Below, in pieces: positions 39,312 through 40,103 of a stretch of DNA of 40,103 bases (positions are counted from its first letter, which is position 1; each line of letters opens with the position of its first letter). Source of the DNA: Deltaproteobacteria bacterium. GTDB lineage: Bacteria; Desulfobacterota; GWC2-55-46. The notes below the pieces were generated by a model. The model saw nothing but the letters and a program-made list of their open reading frames with translations, did not search any database and was not told where the DNA came from. Made by a program: the position numbers and the translations under genes. The DNA is taken from NCBI GenBank assembly GCA_016182655.1, contig JACPGB010000044.1, positions 1-40,103 on the forward strand. Direction: 5' to 3'.

Positions 39312-39914
39312 ATGGAAGTCTTGTTGGAAAACCTAAGCCCTTTTTCCCTCGCCTTTCTCCCGCTCTTCGTGGCGATGGAGCCGATAGGCGTGCTCCCCAT
39401 CTATTTTTCCATGACGAGGAAGATGGAGGCGCACGAAAAGAGGGTAGTCCTATTCTATTCGATGCTTACGGCGACGGCGATAACCGTCGCGTTCCTCGCG
39501 GCCGGCAGACTCCTCTTCCTCGTCCTCGGCATTACCATTTCAGACTTCCAGGTAGCCGGCGGGCTCATACTCCTCTCCATCGCCATAAGCGACATCGTCG
39601 TGGCCGCGCGCGCTATCCCGGAGGTGAAGCATCCCGCCGGCGTGGGCATAGTCCCCATAGGCACCCCGCTCATCGCGGGACCGGCGGCGCTTACGACACT
39701 CCTCATGTTGAGCGACCTCTACGGCTTCACGGTCACCTTCGCGGCGCTGGTTGTAAACCTCTTCATCGTCTGGTTCGCGTTCCAGTCCTCGGACAGGATC
39801 ATAAACGCCATAGGCGAAAAGGGCGCTCTCGGCATCTCGAAGGTCATATCGCTCCTCCTTGCCGCCATAGCCGTCATGATGATAAGGCGCGGCATACAGA
39901 GCTTCCTCATGTAA
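39312..39914 (+). CDS. MarC family (UPF0056) inner-membrane protein
   Basis: 200 residues, full length, with about six hydrophobic segments. The first block LFVAMEPIGVLPIYFSMT matches the family's LFxxxNPxGxxPxF pattern with Glu in place of Asn; later GGLILLSIAISDI, VGIVPIGTPLIAGPAAL (about 115-131) and NLFIVWFAF follow. Function is unresolved: MarC was once linked to antibiotic resistance, and relatives are proposed transporters. A TTGACT lies upstream without a clear -10, and the ribosome site is weak. Confidence 0.9.
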   Translation: MEVLLENLSPFSLAFLPLFVAMEPIGVLPIYFSMTRKMEAHEKRVVLFYSMLTATAITVAFLAAGRLLFLVLGITISDFQVAGGLILLSIAISDIVVAARAIPEVKHPAGVGIVPIGTPLIAGPAALTTLLMLSDLYGFTVTFAALVVNLFIVWFAFQSSDRIINAIGEKGALGISKVISLLLAAIAVMMIRRGIQSFLM

Positions 39915-40029
39915 CTGCCCCGGCATTTACCATGTCTGCGGGTTCCCGCTTTTAAAAAGACGCGAAATGTCATATAATCCGAGGGCCCGAAGACTGATTT
40001 AGGTCATATATGGGCAGAAGCCCCAGGGG

Positions 40030-40035
40030 TATAAT
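40030..40035 (+). promoter_or_regulatory. -10 element of the last, partial gene
   Basis: TATAAT 41 bp before the AAGGAGG-linked ATG at 40076. No good -35 at standard distance was found. Confidence 0.35.
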
Positions 40036-40075
40036 AGCTTACGGGGCCTGGAAGGCCCGCTCAAGGAGGTAAAGG

Positions 40076-40103
40076 ATGGTTTTAAAGGTCGCACTATTTC
40101 TGC
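40076..40103 (+). CDS. Start of a gene cut by the window edge
   Basis: Nine codons, MVLKVALFL, after a strong AAGGAGGTAAAGG site (40063-40075). The hydrophobic start suggests a signal peptide or membrane anchor. The product cannot be named. Confidence 0.5.

Overview
The window reads as a chromosomal segment of a GC-rich, Gram-negative, probably anaerobically respiring bacterium of deltaproteobacterial (Desulfobacterota-like) type. This rests on outer-membrane beta-barrel proteins, a PagL-like barrel, an array of pentaheme c-type cytochromes, a proteobacterial-style tmRNA tag, radical SAM enzymes, and heavy use of ATA and AGG codons. No 16S gene is present, so the taxonomy is inference.

Layout. 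1-2952 (minus strand) is a cobalamin block: a partial membrane protein, cobU, cobO, a textbook cobalamin riboswitch with a terminator just before cobO, and a TIM-barrel gene that may be the cobamide-remodelling hydrolase CbiR. 3218-3572 is tmRNA (ssrA); 198 bp further on its 3' end is repeated, which looks like an att-site scar. Beyond it lies an OLD-like AAA ATPase gene of foreign appearance, bracketed by copies of a palindromic repeat. 6035-10581 holds an HI0933-type flavoprotein, a small basic protein, a PagL-like barrel and a radical SAM protein of the Tes (tetraether synthase)/MJ0619 family. 10866-19813 (minus) holds a PAS histidine kinase and then a three-gene set: TPR/beta-barrel protein, giant FecR-domain secreted protein, and CHASE2 adenylate cyclase. 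19969-22174 carries a YkuK-like protein, a DUF3047 protein, a 5'-truncated flavin reductase and an NTF2-like protein. 22381-22994 is a RAYT transposase with its REP hairpins, placed at the ligA stop codon.

25164-30434 is the most striking region. A strong promoter and a structured leader ending in an intrinsic terminator precede five tandem paralogous pentaheme cytochrome genes. After these come rplM-rpsI, argC, a glycine-zipper protein, a DUF948/YtxH stress pair, a divergent class V FBPase homologue that has lost key catalytic residues and is translationally coupled to a BCAM0308-like zinc protein, an AmmeMemoRadiSam-type radical SAM enzyme, an MTH1187 thiamine-binding protein, rtcA (whose start codon lies inside a repeat), marC, and the first codons of one more gene.

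Intergenic space is unusually rich in dispersed repeats of several families: CCCTCCC/GGGAGGG hairpins, GTTGGGTTACGC palindromes, a TTTGCC-GCCCGGC element, a covarying hairpin, and an AACGCAA-ended palindrome. Several of these supply stop or start codons to neighbouring genes. No CRISPR array, tRNA or rRNA gene was found.
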